A stretch of 64,000 nt of DNA from CAVQUE01 sp046290435 (GCA_046290435.1 JBKAGO010000033.1:186001-250000), one strand, 5' to 3'; shown: positions 15,494 through 24,424, counted from the stretch's first letter. Numbers and translations: made by a program. The notes: a model not told the origin generated them from the sequence alone.

Positions 15494-16279
15494 ATGAACC
15501 TCGCGCCGACGCCGTCTGCAGCCGCTGGAGATACGGCCGTCTCGCTGTCGGGCGTCGTGGCGCTGCTGGGGAGGTTCCCGGCGCTGGCCGGCATCGACCT
15601 CACCGTCGACCGCGGCGAGGTGGTGCTGTTGCAGGGCCCCAACGGTGCCGGCAAGACCACCGTGTTGCGGTTGTGCGCCGGGTTGTTGCGGGTCGAGTCG
15701 GGGCGGGCATCGGTGTTGGGCCACGACCTGGCCAGCGACCGACGCTCGGTGCGCCGGCGCGTCGGTCTCCTGGGCCACGCCACCGGGCTCTACGACGACC
15801 TCACGGTGGCCGAGAACGTCACCTTCTGGGCGCGGGCGTGCCGAGCCGATGTCGCCGACGTCGATGCGGCGCTCGGCCTGTTCGGCCTGGCGTCACGGCT
15901 GCGTGACGTCGAGGTGCGCCGGCTCTCGGCCGGCCAGCGCCGCCGGACGTCGCTGGCCACGCTGGTGGTCCGCCGCCCCGAGCTCTGGCTCCTCGACGAG
16001 CCCCACGCAGCCCTCGACCAGCAGGGCCGCGACGTCGTCGACGGCCTCATCGCCGATGCCGCGTCGGCGGGAGCGACGGTGCTGCTGGCGTCGCACGAGC
16101 TCGAGCGGGTTGCCGGCATCAGCCGCCGCGTCGTCACCATCGCCGGCGGTCTCGCCGTCGGCGACACGGGTGCAGGCGGCGATCTCGCCGTCGGCGACAC
16201 GGGTGCAGGCACCGAGCCGGCGGGTGATGCGGGCGCTGATTCCGGGGCAGCGGTCCGGACCGGCGAGGTCGGGCCGTGA
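15494..16279 (+). CDS. ccmA: Heme exporter ATP-binding protein CcmA
   Basis: This is the ATPase of the CcmAB(CD) complex, which frees heme-loaded CcmE during System I cytochrome c maturation. In the 261-residue protein, Walker A is GPNGAGKTT (about 51-59), the signature RLSAGQRRR replaces LSGGQ, and Walker B is LWLLDEPHAALDQQG. The switch His is in LLASHELERV. The C-terminus carries two and a half copies of LAVGDTGAGGD from a recent 33-bp duplication, beyond the family's normal end. It is the first gene of an operon in which the next three genes overlap by 4 nt. Confidence 0.93.
   Translation: MNLAPTPSAAAGDTAVSLSGVVALLGRFPALAGIDLTVDRGEVVLLQGPNGAGKTTVLRLCAGLLRVESGRASVLGHDLASDRRSVRRRVGLLGHATGLYDDLTVAENVTFWARACRADVADVDAALGLFGLASRLRDVEVRRLSAGQRRRTSLATLVVRRPELWLLDEPHAALDQQGRDVVDGLIADAASAGATVLLASHELERVAGISRRVVTIAGGLAVGDTGAGGDLAVGDTGAGTEPAGDAGADSGAAVRTGEVGP
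16151..16210 (+). repeat. 33-bp in-frame tandem repeat in the ccmA tail
   Basis: CTCGCCGTCGGCGACACGGG begins at 16151 and again at 16184. The period is 33 bp (11 codons, LAVGDTGAGGD) and the second copy is partial. It is in frame, so only the non-conserved C-terminus is lengthened. Confidence 0.85.
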
Positions 16280-16944
16280 TCCGCGACGCATTGCTCATCG
16301 CCGGCAAGGACCTGCGCGTCGAATGGCGGTCGCGGGTCGTCACCAATCAGGTGGCGCCCTTCACGCTGTTGATCGTGGTGCTGTTCGGTTTCGCGCTCGA
16401 CGCCGACACCGAGACCCTGCGCGACACCGCTCCGGGGCTGTTCTGGGTGGCGGTGTTGCTCGTGGCGGTGCTGGCCGTGCAGCGCAGCGCGTCCATCGAG
16501 ACCGCCGACAACGCCCAGGCCCGGGTCCTGTTGTCCGACATCGACGCCCCGGCGGTGTTCCTCGGCAAGGCCCTGGCCCTGCTGGCGCAGTTGCTGGTGC
16601 TCGAAGCCGGGCTACTGGTCGCGGTGGTGGTCCTGTTCGACGTGTCGGTCGCCGACCCGGTCCTGGTGGTGCTGGCGGCGCTGGCCGCGTCCGTCGGCAT
16701 CGCGGCAGCCGGTACGATCTACGGAGTCCTGGCGCTGGGACTTGGCGCAAGGGAGACGCTCCTGCCCATCCTGTTGCTTCCGGTACTCGCGCCGGTATTG
16801 ATCAGTGCGACCCGGGTGTTCGGAGATGCGTTCGAGCGAGTCGACGTCGACGGCTGGGCATGGCTTGCCATGCTGACGGCGTTTGCGGCGATCCAGCTCG
16901 CATTCGGTTTGCTGACATACGGCGTGTTGTTGGAGGAGAGTTGA
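16276..16944 (+). CDS. ccmB: Heme exporter membrane protein CcmB
   Basis: This is the membrane partner of CcmA. The 222-residue protein has six hydrophobic segments. The N-terminus (IRDALLIAGKDLRVEWRSR) and the segment around QRSASIETADNAQARVLL fit the CcmB family, as does the late GARETLLPILLLPVLAPVLI. The start is a GTG overlapping the ccmA stop (GTGA). It ends in a TTGA overlap with ccmC. Confidence 0.9.
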   Translation: MIRDALLIAGKDLRVEWRSRVVTNQVAPFTLLIVVLFGFALDADTETLRDTAPGLFWVAVLLVAVLAVQRSASIETADNAQARVLLSDIDAPAVFLGKALALLAQLLVLEAGLLVAVVVLFDVSVADPVLVVLAALAASVGIAAAGTIYGVLALGLGARETLLPILLLPVLAPVLISATRVFGDAFERVDVDGWAWLAMLTAFAAIQLAFGLLTYGVLLEES

Positions 16945-17720
16945 CCACATCCGAGATCCCCATCGGAACGGGCTCCCGTTTCACCCGTGGTCTGGGCGCC
17001 GCCATCCTCGCCTCGCTCCCGGTGCTGTTCCTGTTCGCGTTCGTGTGGAGCCCGCCCGACGACCTCATGGAGGACTCGGTCCGGCTGCTCTACATCCACG
17101 TCCCCATGGCGTTGCTCACCTACGTCGCGTTCTCGATCACCGCGGTGGGCAGCGTGATGGTGTTGTGGAAGCGGTCACGGTGGTGGGACACCGTCGCCCA
17201 TGCCTCGGCCGAGGTCGGCGTCGTCTTCTGCGGCCTCACGCTCGCGACGGGCAGCATCTGGGGCCGACCCACCTGGAACACGTGGTGGGAATGGGGCGAC
17301 GTGCGGCTCGTCACCACCCTGGTGCTGTTCTTGACCTTCATCGGCTACCTGGCGTTCCGGCGTGTCCCGGCCGATCCCGACGTGCGATCCCGCCGTGCCG
17401 CGGTGCTGGGAATCATCGGGGCCATCAACATCCCCATCGTCAACCGGTCGGTCGAGTGGTGGGAGAACAACACGCTGCATCAGCAGTCCTCGCTCACCGA
17501 CGGCAAGCTCGAGAACCTCACGCTGTTCAGCTGGTTCCTCGGCATGGTCGTCTTCGGTGCGATCTTCCTGTGGTTGGTCATCCATCGCTTCCGCCTGGCC
17601 TGGCTCGACGAGGAGATCGATCGCTACGGCATGCTCGACGCTCTCGACGAGCGTCGTGCCGAGGCCGCCGTCGGTGTCGAAGCCGCCATCGGCGGACCCG
17701 TCGAGGGGGCCCGGCGATGA
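16941..17720 (+). CDS. ccmC: Heme-handling protein CcmC
   Basis: CcmC presents heme to CcmE. The 259-residue protein begins at a TTG that overlaps the ccmB stop. The tryptophan-rich WWD-type motif reads TWNTWWEWGDVRL (about 109-121). The conserved heme-ligand histidines fit YIHVPMA (near 50) and NTLHQQSS (near 177). Six TM helices are visible. The C-terminus is longer and more acidic than usual. The frame is open far upstream, but that part is a shadow of ccmA and ccmB. Confidence 0.92.
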   Translation: MTTSEIPIGTGSRFTRGLGAAILASLPVLFLFAFVWSPPDDLMEDSVRLLYIHVPMALLTYVAFSITAVGSVMVLWKRSRWWDTVAHASAEVGVVFCGLTLATGSIWGRPTWNTWWEWGDVRLVTTLVLFLTFIGYLAFRRVPADPDVRSRRAAVLGIIGAINIPIVNRSVEWWENNTLHQQSSLTDGKLENLTLFSWFLGMVVFGAIFLWLVIHRFRLAWLDEEIDRYGMLDALDERRAEAAVGVEAAIGGPVEGARR

Positions 17721-17923
17721 CCCACGCCGGCTATGTCTTCGCGGGCTGGGGTCTTGGCCTGGCCGTCATCGGGCTCTACGCCTGGTCGGTGATCCGACGC
17801 GGGCGGGCCCTCAGCCGTCACGTGCCGCCCCAGCGTCGCCGCTGGATGACCAGCGACACCGAGCCCGACCTCGATCTCGACTCCGACATCGACACGACCG
17901 ACGAGGTGACCTCCCAGTCATGA
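17717..17923 (+). CDS. ccmD: CcmD-like small membrane protein
   Basis: This 68-residue protein is called from position and shape. It has one TM segment (about 6-25, YVFAGWGLGLAVIGLYAWSV) after a very short N-terminus, then a basic patch (RRGRALSRH) and an acidic tail. CcmD proteins stabilise the CcmABC-CcmE complex and have this layout, including the aromatic YVFAG/YVxxAW pattern. It overlaps ccmC and ccmE by 4 nt each (ATGA). Confidence 0.78.
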   Translation: MTHAGYVFAGWGLGLAVIGLYAWSVIRRGRALSRHVPPQRRRWMTSDTEPDLDLDSDIDTTDEVTSQS

Positions 17924-18459
17924 CCGACACCCGACCACTCGACCTCACGCCACGCGAGGTGCGAGTGCCGCGCCGACGGTCCCCCTGGCTGCCGTGGCTG
18001 GTCCTGGTCGCCATGGCCGGGACGATCGCAGTGTTGTTGTGGGTGCTGATGTCCAACAGTCAGGCGTTCCTCGAAGCCGACATCGCGGTCGCCCAACGAG
18101 AAGAACAGGGCGACCGGCGGTTCCAGCTGCTCGGAGCCCCCATCGCCGATGCCGATCGCGACGACACCATCATCGTCGGTGACGACGAGGTCACGCCGTT
18201 CACGATCGTGTTCGACGGCGTCCTCGTCGACGTGGTCAGCCAGGGCACGCCGCCCGATCTGTTCGAAGCCGGCGTGCCGGTGGTGCTCGAGGGCCAGTGG
18301 GTCCAGGGCGCGGCGCCCGTCGACCGTTTCGTCGGCGGGGCGAACGACGGCTGGTATTTCGCCGCGGATCGGGTCCTGGTGAAGCACGACAACGACTACC
18401 GCGAGGACCGTCTCGACGATGCCGAGTACCGCGGCCAGGTCGAGTCGGCGAACACCTAG
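17920..18459 (+). CDS. ccmE: Cytochrome c maturation heme chaperone CcmE
   Basis: CcmE binds heme covalently through a His and hands it to CcmF. The 179-residue protein has an N-terminal TM (about 24-44) and an OB-fold domain. The heme-binding motif VLVKHDNDYRED places the His at residue 156. The motif is HDNDY, with the Tyr four residues after the His as in the HxxxY type. The preceding pattern VVLEGQW matches the family's VVVEG. It starts at an ATG overlapping ccmD. Confidence 0.93.
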   Translation: MTDTRPLDLTPREVRVPRRRSPWLPWLVLVAMAGTIAVLLWVLMSNSQAFLEADIAVAQREEQGDRRFQLLGAPIADADRDDTIIVGDDEVTPFTIVFDGVLVDVVSQGTPPDLFEAGVPVVLEGQWVQGAAPVDRFVGGANDGWYFAADRVLVKHDNDYREDRLDDAEYRGQVESANT

Positions 18460-18537
18460 GATCGGCGTTGCACGGCGCCTGAAGTGCGAGAGCCCTGAAG
18501 CAATCGAGCCTGAAGCGAACGTCTTCGAGGAGAACAC

Positions 18538-20496
18538 ATGAACGCGGTCGTGGGGGCCACGGGGGTCATCCTGTCGCTCGTCGCGAGCGTGGTGGCGATC
18601 CCCATGCTCGTCGTGGGCATACGCGGCAACCGTCCCGAGCTGCTCCGGCTGGCGCACCGATATGCCTGGATGGTTCTGGCAGGCATGGTGATCGCCACTC
18701 TGGCGATGCAGCGGGCCCTGATCACCCGCGACTTCACGGTGCTGTTCGTCGCAGATCATGGGTCGAGCCGGACGCCGCCGCTGTTCAACATCGCCACGAT
18801 GTGGTCGGCGCTCGAGGGGTCGATCCTGCTGTGGGGCCTCATCCTGGCCGGCTATGTCGTCATCGTGGCCCGCAAGTTCCGCAGCCGCATGGACGATCCG
18901 CTGGTGGCGTGGGCGATGCTCACCATGTTCGCCGTGACGGCGTTCTTCATGTTGTTGATGCTCGGGCCGGCCAACCCGTTCACCACGTTCGACCCGCCGC
19001 CGGGCTACGACGGGCCGGGCCCGAACCCGCTGCTGCAGAACCACATCCTCGTGGCGTTCCACCCGCCCATGCTCTACCTGGGCTACGTGGGATTCACCGT
19101 GCCCTTCGCCTTCGCAGTGGCCGCCTTGGTCACGGGACGGCTGGGCGAGGGCTGGCTGCTCGAGACACGACGCTGGACGCTGTTCGCCTGGGGCTTCCTC
19201 ACCGCAGGCATCATCCTCGGCGCCTGGTGGGCCTACGACGTGCTGGGTTGGGGCGGCTACTGGGGCTGGGACCCGGTCGAGAACGCCTCGTTGCTGCCCT
19301 GGCTCACCGGCACCGCCTATCTCCATTCGGTGCTGGTCCAGGAGCGCCGGGGCATGCTGCGGGTGTGGAACCTGTCGCTCGTGTGTGCGACGTTCTCGCT
19401 GACCATTCTCGGGACGTTCATCACCCGCTCCGGGGTCCTGGCATCGGTACACGCCTTCAGCGAGGGCGGCGTCGGGCCGTGGCTGCTCGTCTTCTTCGCC
19501 ATCACCGTCGTGGTGACGGTCGGGCTGATCTTCTGGCGCGGCGACCGGTTGCGGGCGCCGGGCACGATCGACTCGCCGTTGTCGCGTGAGGGTGCGTTCC
19601 TGGCCAACAACCTCGTGTTCGCGGCATTCGCGTTCATCGTGTTGTTGGGCACGGTGTTCCCGCTCATCGTCGAGGCGCTGCAGAACCGTCGGGTTTCGGT
19701 CGGGGTGCCGTACTTCGAACGCATGACCGCCCCGGTCGGGCTGACGTTGCTGTTCCTCATGGCTGTCGCGCCGGCGTTGCCGTGGCGCAAGGCCAGCGGC
19801 GAGCTGCTGGCCAAGCGCCTCGAGTGGCCGGCGTGGGGCGCGGTGGGTTCGTTGGTGTTCGCGATCCTGGTCGGGGCCCGGGGCTTGTTCCCGCTGCTGG
19901 GGTTCACGATGGCCGGCTTCGCGGCATCGGCAGCGTTGCGTCAGCTCGTCCTCGCCACACGCCGCCAGGGCTGGCGCGGCCTGGTCGGGCGCGCCAACGG
20001 CGGCATGATCGTGCACCTCGGGGTCATCGCGGTGGCGTTGGGCCTGGTCGCCAGCGCGTCGTACCTGCGCCAGGGCGAGTTCGAGATGCAGCCGGGCGAC
20101 TCGGTCAACCTCGGCGAGACCGAGATCATCTACGAGTCGGCCCGGGTGATCGAGCATCCGAACCGCATCGAGGACGAGGCCACCATCCTCGTCGACGGCG
20201 AGGCGCTGACGCCTTCGCTCGAGCGCTTCATCGCCAGCGGTCAGGTCGTGGCCTCGCCCGACACCCAGGCCACCCTCGCAGCCGACATCCAGGTGGCGTT
20301 GCTCGTCGCTCCCGAGGACGGCGATCCCAGCATCGTCATCCGAGCCACCCGCCAGCCCCTGGTGAGTTGGTTGTGGATCGGAGGGCTCATCATGTTGGTC
20401 GGCACGGTGCTGTCGGCCTTCCCCGGCCGCACCTCGCGCAAGCCCACCGATCCGGTGTCGGCGCCCATCGTCGACCTCGACGCGGCGGGTCGCTGA
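18538..20496 (+). CDS. ccmF: Cytochrome c heme lyase subunit CcmF
   Basis: CcmF joins heme to the CXXCH motif of apocytochromes together with CcmH. The 652-residue protein has about 15 TM segments. The WWD domain reads GWGGYWGWDPVENASLLPWL (about 240-259). Conserved histidines are present nearby (LLQNHILVAFHPPMLYLG, HSVLVQERRG). Length is typical. A 78-nt gap with no gene separates it from ccmE. Confidence 0.95.
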   Translation: MNAVVGATGVILSLVASVVAIPMLVVGIRGNRPELLRLAHRYAWMVLAGMVIATLAMQRALITRDFTVLFVADHGSSRTPPLFNIATMWSALEGSILLWGLILAGYVVIVARKFRSRMDDPLVAWAMLTMFAVTAFFMLLMLGPANPFTTFDPPPGYDGPGPNPLLQNHILVAFHPPMLYLGYVGFTVPFAFAVAALVTGRLGEGWLLETRRWTLFAWGFLTAGIILGAWWAYDVLGWGGYWGWDPVENASLLPWLTGTAYLHSVLVQERRGMLRVWNLSLVCATFSLTILGTFITRSGVLASVHAFSEGGVGPWLLVFFAITVVVTVGLIFWRGDRLRAPGTIDSPLSREGAFLANNLVFAAFAFIVLLGTVFPLIVEALQNRRVSVGVPYFERMTAPVGLTLLFLMAVAPALPWRKASGELLAKRLEWPAWGAVGSLVFAILVGARGLFPLLGFTMAGFAASAALRQLVLATRRQGWRGLVGRANGGMIVHLGVIAVALGLVASASYLRQGEFEMQPGDSVNLGETEIIYESARVIEHPNRIEDEATILVDGEALTPSLERFIASGQVVASPDTQATLAADIQVALLVAPEDGDPSIVIRATRQPLVSWLWIGGLIMLVGTVLSAFPGRTSRKPTDPVSAPIVDLDAAGR

Positions 20497-20497
20497 G

Positions 20498-21178
20498 GTG
20501 GTCACCGCAGACGGTCGTCTCCCGGACGAACGCGACCTCGGTACCGACGGCGAGTTCGATGACCGCTTCGACGACTTCGACGACCGGTACGACGACGAGG
20601 CATCGGGAAACCCCCGGGGTCCCTCGATCCGGGTGACGGCGGCTGTCGTCGGGGTCGTGGTCCTGGTGTTCATCGCCTTGTTGGCGACACGCCAGCCCGC
20701 CCAGAACGACCCCAGCTTCGGCATCGTCGGCGAGCCATCCCCGCCGGTTTCGGGTGTTTCCTACGACGGCGCCACCTTCGACCTCGACGCGGTGCTCACC
20801 GCGAACCGCCAGCTTCCGCCGGAGGACCAGACCTGGGTGGTGGTGAACTTCTTCGCCAGCTGGTGCGCGCCCTGTGAGGCCGAGCATCCCGACCTCATCC
20901 GTTTCGACGACGAGGGGCTGCTTCGCCCCGACGGCACGGCCTGCTCCACCGAGCTCGTCGGCATCACCGTGCGCGACGATGCCGACGATGTCGCCGAGTT
21001 CTTCGGTCGCCTCGGGGGCGATTGGCCGGTCCTCGTGGGCGACACCAACTCGAGTGTGGTGGACTTCGGTGTCACCGCGCCGCCCGAGACGGTGATCATC
21101 GCCCCCAACGGTCTGGTCGTGCAGAAGATCGTCGGCCAGACGAGCTACCAGCAGCTCACGGAGGTCATCCCATGTTGA
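20498..21178 (+). CDS. ccmG: Thiol-disulfide oxidoreductase CcmG/DsbE-like
   Basis: This membrane-anchored thioredoxin keeps apocytochrome cysteines reduced. The 226-residue protein has a long acidic cytoplasmic leader (about 1-45), one TM (about 47-65), and a TlpA-like domain with the active site FFASWCAPCEAEHP (CAPC near 125-128). The cis-Pro region is VTAPPETVIIAP. The GTG start is one base after the ccmF stop. It overlaps ccmH by 7 nt. Confidence 0.9.
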   Translation: MVTADGRLPDERDLGTDGEFDDRFDDFDDRYDDEASGNPRGPSIRVTAAVVGVVVLVFIALLATRQPAQNDPSFGIVGEPSPPVSGVSYDGATFDLDAVLTANRQLPPEDQTWVVVNFFASWCAPCEAEHPDLIRFDDEGLLRPDGTACSTELVGITVRDDADDVAEFFGRLGGDWPVLVGDTNSSVVDFGVTAPPETVIIAPNGLVVQKIVGQTSYQQLTEVIPC

Positions 21179-21675
21179 GTTCGACGATGCGTCGCGTCTC
21201 CTGGACGCTCATGGCGGTGGTCGCCGTCGCTGCGCTCGCGTTCGGAGCGACCGACGATCGGGGCCCCCAGAGCGACGCCGAACGTGTCTCCGCGCTCGCC
21301 GGGACGCTGGCCTGCCCGCAGTGTTCGGGCCAGCCCGTCAACGACTCCAATGCGCCGATCGCCGAGATCATGCGAGCCGAGATCAAGCAGTCCGTCGATG
21401 CCGGCATGACCGATGCCGAGATCCGCAACATGTTCGTGGAGCGCTACGGCGAATGGGTCGATCTCACGCCCAGCCGGTCCGGCCTGACCGGCATGGTGTG
21501 GGTCATGCCGTTCCTGGTGATCGGCGCCGCCGTCGGTGCGCTGGCCCTGGCGTTCTCGCGCTGGAAGGGCATCTCCCGCTCGGTCGTGTCGGCCACCGAC
21601 GATGACCGGCGCCTCGTCGCCGATGCGCTCGGGGGCACCGCCGCCGGTAGCGGCGAGCGCACCGACGTCCCGTGA
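21172..21675 (+). CDS. ccmH: Cytochrome c maturation protein CcmH (CycL-type)
   Basis: This is a thioredoxin-like partner of CcmF that resolves the apocytochrome-CcmG disulfide. The 167-residue protein has a signal-like segment (about 10-25). The redox motif LACPQCSGQPVNDSNAPIA matches LRCPxCxxxSIxxSxA at about residues 44-62. The following MRAEI...GMTDAEIRNMFVERYGEW fits the family helices. A C-terminal TM (about 110-130) is present. It ends in a GTGA overlap with the TPR gene. Confidence 0.93.
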   Translation: MLSSTMRRVSWTLMAVVAVAALAFGATDDRGPQSDAERVSALAGTLACPQCSGQPVNDSNAPIAEIMRAEIKQSVDAGMTDAEIRNMFVERYGEWVDLTPSRSGLTGMVWVMPFLVIGAAVGALALAFSRWKGISRSVVSATDDDRRLVADALGGTAAGSGERTDVP

Positions 21676-22838
21676 CCGCCACCCGGCGGCCGCCGCGTCG
21701 CCTCGACCCCGATGCCCTCGCCGCGCTCGAAGAGGAACGGGACTTCCTGCTGCGGTCGTTGGCGGACCTCGACGCCGAACACGCAGCCGGCGACATCGAC
21801 GATGCCGACTACGAGGCGCTCAAGGACGACTACACCCGCCGTGCCGCAGCGGCCATACGAGGCATCGACGACCAGCGTGCCGCCTTTGCCGCGCGGCCGG
21901 GCATCCGCTGGCGTCAGGTCCTCGTCTGGCTGGTCGGCCTGGCGGTCCTCGGCGGGCTGAGCGGTTCGTTGATCGCCCGGACCTCCGGGGCCCGAGGAGA
22001 GAACGACGAAGCCACCGGCGGCCTGCGCGAGAGCACCATCACGCTGCTGAACCAGGCGAGGTCGCTGCTGGGCCAGCAGGACCGCTGGGACGATGCCATC
22101 GACCTGTACACCGAGGTGCTCGACGAGCAGCCCTCGAACACCGAGGCCATCACGTACCGGGCCTGGTTGCAGTACCGCAGCGGCGAACCGCCCGAGGCAT
22201 CCCTCGAGGCGTGGAACGACGCCCTGCTCCTCGACCCCGATGCCACCGAAGCGGCCGTCTTCGAGATCATCGTGCTCGGCGACCTCGGACGCTACGACGA
22301 GGCGGCCGAGGCCCTCGACGGCATCGACCTCGCCGGTGCGCCGCCGGAGGTCGCGGTGCTCGTCCAGCAACGGGGCATCGTCGGCGAGGTGTACGGCGAG
22401 TCCCGATTCGATCTGCTCGACGAGCGCGACGAAGAACCGGGCCTCGACGAGCTCGACCTGACGGTCGACGAGGCCCTGGCCGCCGCCGGCTACCTGGTCA
22501 ACAGCGGGCGCGACGGTGGGCCGGTGGCGGCCCTGAAGCTCTTCGAGGCCATCACCGACGTCGATCCCACCAACCCTGCGGCGCTCAGCCGTCGGGCGCT
22601 GATCCTGGCCCAGGTGGGCGAGGGTCAGGCGGCCGCTGCGTTGCTCGACCAGGCCGTCGAGGCCAACCCCGACGATCCCGAGGCACTGTTGTCGCGGGCC
22701 ACGTTCCTGGCCTCGGGCGGCGATGCCGGATCCTTGGCCACGGCGTGTGGCGATCTCGATGCCCTGGCAGCCGTCGCCGACGCGCCGCCGCCGCTGCTGG
22801 AGCGGGGAGAGGCGCTCGCCGCATCGATCTGCGGCTGA
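21672..22838 (+). CDS. CcmI-like membrane TPR protein
   Basis: This 388-residue protein probably chaperones apocytochrome c as the CcmI/CycH part of the system. That role is inferred from position and architecture. It has an N-terminal coiled region (LAALEEERDFLLRSLADLDAEH), like the CcmI leader that binds near CcmH, then one TM (about 78-96). TPR-like helical repeats follow from about 115 to 350 (LNQARSLLGQQDRWDDAIDL, LEAWNDALLLDPDATEA, LLDQAVEANPDDPEALL). The GTG start overlaps ccmH by 4 nt. A family-1 REPIN follows directly. Confidence 0.8.
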   Translation: MTATRRPPRRLDPDALAALEEERDFLLRSLADLDAEHAAGDIDDADYEALKDDYTRRAAAAIRGIDDQRAAFAARPGIRWRQVLVWLVGLAVLGGLSGSLIARTSGARGENDEATGGLRESTITLLNQARSLLGQQDRWDDAIDLYTEVLDEQPSNTEAITYRAWLQYRSGEPPEASLEAWNDALLLDPDATEAAVFEIIVLGDLGRYDEAAEALDGIDLAGAPPEVAVLVQQRGIVGEVYGESRFDLLDERDEEPGLDELDLTVDEALAAAGYLVNSGRDGGPVAALKLFEAITDVDPTNPAALSRRALILAQVGEGQAAAALLDQAVEANPDDPEALLSRATFLASGGDAGSLATACGDLDALAAVADAPPPLLERGEALAASICG

Positions 22839-22842
22839 GATC

Positions 22843-22934
22843 GGGGTCAGACCCCGCTTTCCCGCTTTCTCGACTCCGTGCAGGCCACAGAAGGCCTTCC
22901 ATTGGGAGAAAGCGGGAAAGCGGGGTCTGACCCC
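22843..22934. repeat. REPIN-like inverted repeat, family 1, copy 2
   Basis: Arms at 22843-22871 and 22906-22934 (29 bp, perfect) start GGGGTCAGACCCC. They flank a 34-nt loop unlike that of the other copies. The element lies between convergent genes (CcmI-like and histidine phosphatase), where it could also act as a bidirectional terminator. Confidence 0.9.
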
Positions 22935-22944
22935 ACGGTGGTGG

Positions 22945-23403
22945 TCAGGGGCGGCCGAGGTAGCGGCCTTCGATGATCTGGCCGTCGGCGGTGCGGAGCT
23001 CCCAGATCGAGCCCTTCTGACACTTGTCGCCCGCAAGGGGGACGCCGGTTGCCGACAAGGCCTCGAGCACCAGCGGGATCATGTCGCCGTGGCTGCTGAG
23101 CACCGCCGATGACTCGGCGGCGACGAGGCGGTTGATCATGGCCACCACCGGCCCTGCCCGACGCCCTTCGACGAGGTCGGGGACCATCTCGATCTCGATG
23201 CCCAACTTCGCTGCCAGCGGCTCCACCGTCTGGCGGCAGCGCAGCGCCGGGCTGGTGAGGATGCGTTCGATGCTCGAATCGGCGAGCGCCTCGACCAGAC
23301 GGCGGGCCTGTTCGTGACCCTCCTCGTCGAGCGGCCGCTCCAGATCGGCGGCACCGCTGCCGCGGGCGCCGGCGCTCGCGTGGCGCACGAGATGGATGGT
23401 CAC
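22945..23403 (-). CDS. Histidine phosphatase superfamily protein (SixA-like)
   Basis: This is a small phosphatase of 152 residues. The catalytic motif LVRHASAG is at residues 5-12, and the second His lies in VLSSHGDMIP (near 108). LTSPALRCRQT carries the conserved Arg. The size fits SixA-type phosphohistidine phosphatases, but the substrate is unproven. I chose the GTG at 23403 (VTIHLVRHA). A longer frame to 23466 adds 21 residues without conservation. Confidence 0.85.
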   Translation of the reverse strand: MTIHLVRHASAGARGSGAADLERPLDEEGHEQARRLVEALADSSIERILTSPALRCRQTVEPLAAKLGIEIEMVPDLVEGRRAGPVVAMINRLVAAESSAVLSSHGDMIPLVLEALSATGVPLAGDKCQKGSIWELRTADGQIIEGRYLGRP

Positions 23404-23557
23404 GGTTGTCGCTGGGGTCGCCTCATCGCCGATGCACGGTACCCCCTGGCCCTGCCTGCACGCCAAATGACGCGCTCTTGCTCCTGGTCAGCCGCTCCGC
23501 CGCTGCTGTGAGTTCGAACCGTGACCGTTGCCTTTGCCGCTGGCCGCTGCCGTTGGC

Positions 23558-24352
23558 TCAAAAATCGACGGCGGTGACGCAGATGTCGTCGCCCGCGGCG
23601 CGCGAGCTCGACGTCGCGGGCCGGCCCGAGCCGTGGAGCGAGGCGAGCATGCCCTTGACCATGCCCCGGTCGACGGCACAGATGACCGGATGCTCGATGG
23701 CGGCGCCGCCGAAGGGGCAGTTCTCGGCGATGATGTGGAGTTCGTCGCCGTACTTCTCGGCGTGGGCGGCGAAGCCGTGCGCCGTCAGCGCGTCGGCGAC
23801 CATGTGCAGCGACTGGCGGAACGACCGGCTGCCGTCGGCATCGCCCATGGCTGCGGCCATGGCCCGGCCGTATTCGACGCCGACCTCTTCGGCCATCTCC
23901 TCGGCCTGCTCGGCACTGAGCATCGACAGCGCCTTGCCCAACAGGGTGACCAGCACGTCGTGGTGGCGGACCGGGACCTCGACGGTGATCTGGGGTTCGA
24001 CGCAGCGGTAGATCTTCGACGGTCGGCCGGCGCCGCCGCCGGTGGAGCGCGTCACACCCAGGTACCCGCCACCTGCGAGCTTGTCGAGATGGTGGCGCGC
24101 GACGTTGGGGTGCAGGTCGAAGCGGGCGGCGGTGGACGCCGCGGTGATGCCCTCGGGCACTTCGTGTGCGTACAGGTAGATGTCGCGCCGGGTGGGGTCG
24201 CCGAACGCCGAGGTGATCGCGGTGACCACCGAGGCGAACTCGGTGGGGCTCAGGCTGGCGGTGACGGTGTCGGTGAGCGGCGGGCTGTCGAGCGTGGTGG
24301 CCGAGGCCGCGGTGGCGGTGATCGTGGCTTCGGCTGCGGTGGTTTCATCCAT
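23558..24352 (-). CDS. HTH regulator with C-terminal cysteines (SufR-like)
   Basis: This 264-residue protein is probably an Fe-S-sensing repressor. After a low-complexity leader (about 1-35) comes a winged helix (FGDPTRRDIYLYAHE, then STAARFDLHPNVARHHLDKL). The wing is rich in Gly and Arg (GGGAGRPSKIYR). The C-terminal domain has cysteines in ENCPFGG, HPVICAVDRGMVKG and GDDICVTAV. Such a pattern fits regulators that bind an iron-sulfur cluster, such as SufR. It is divergent from the mrp gene, an Fe-S cluster carrier, which supports this reading. The ligand set is inferred. Confidence 0.75.
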   Translation of the reverse strand: MDETTAAEATITATAASATTLDSPPLTDTVTASLSPTEFASVVTAITSAFGDPTRRDIYLYAHEVPEGITAASTAARFDLHPNVARHHLDKLAGGGYLGVTRSTGGGAGRPSKIYRCVEPQITVEVPVRHHDVLVTLLGKALSMLSAEQAEEMAEEVGVEYGRAMAAAMGDADGSRSFRQSLHMVADALTAHGFAAHAEKYGDELHIIAENCPFGGAAIEHPVICAVDRGMVKGMLASLHGSGRPATSSSRAAGDDICVTAVDF

Positions 24353-24424
24353 TGCGAGGGCCTTGTGGTCGGCTTTTGCGTTCGGTGAATCCGCCTGCGA
24401 CTCGGCGGGGTGTTGAGGAGCGAC

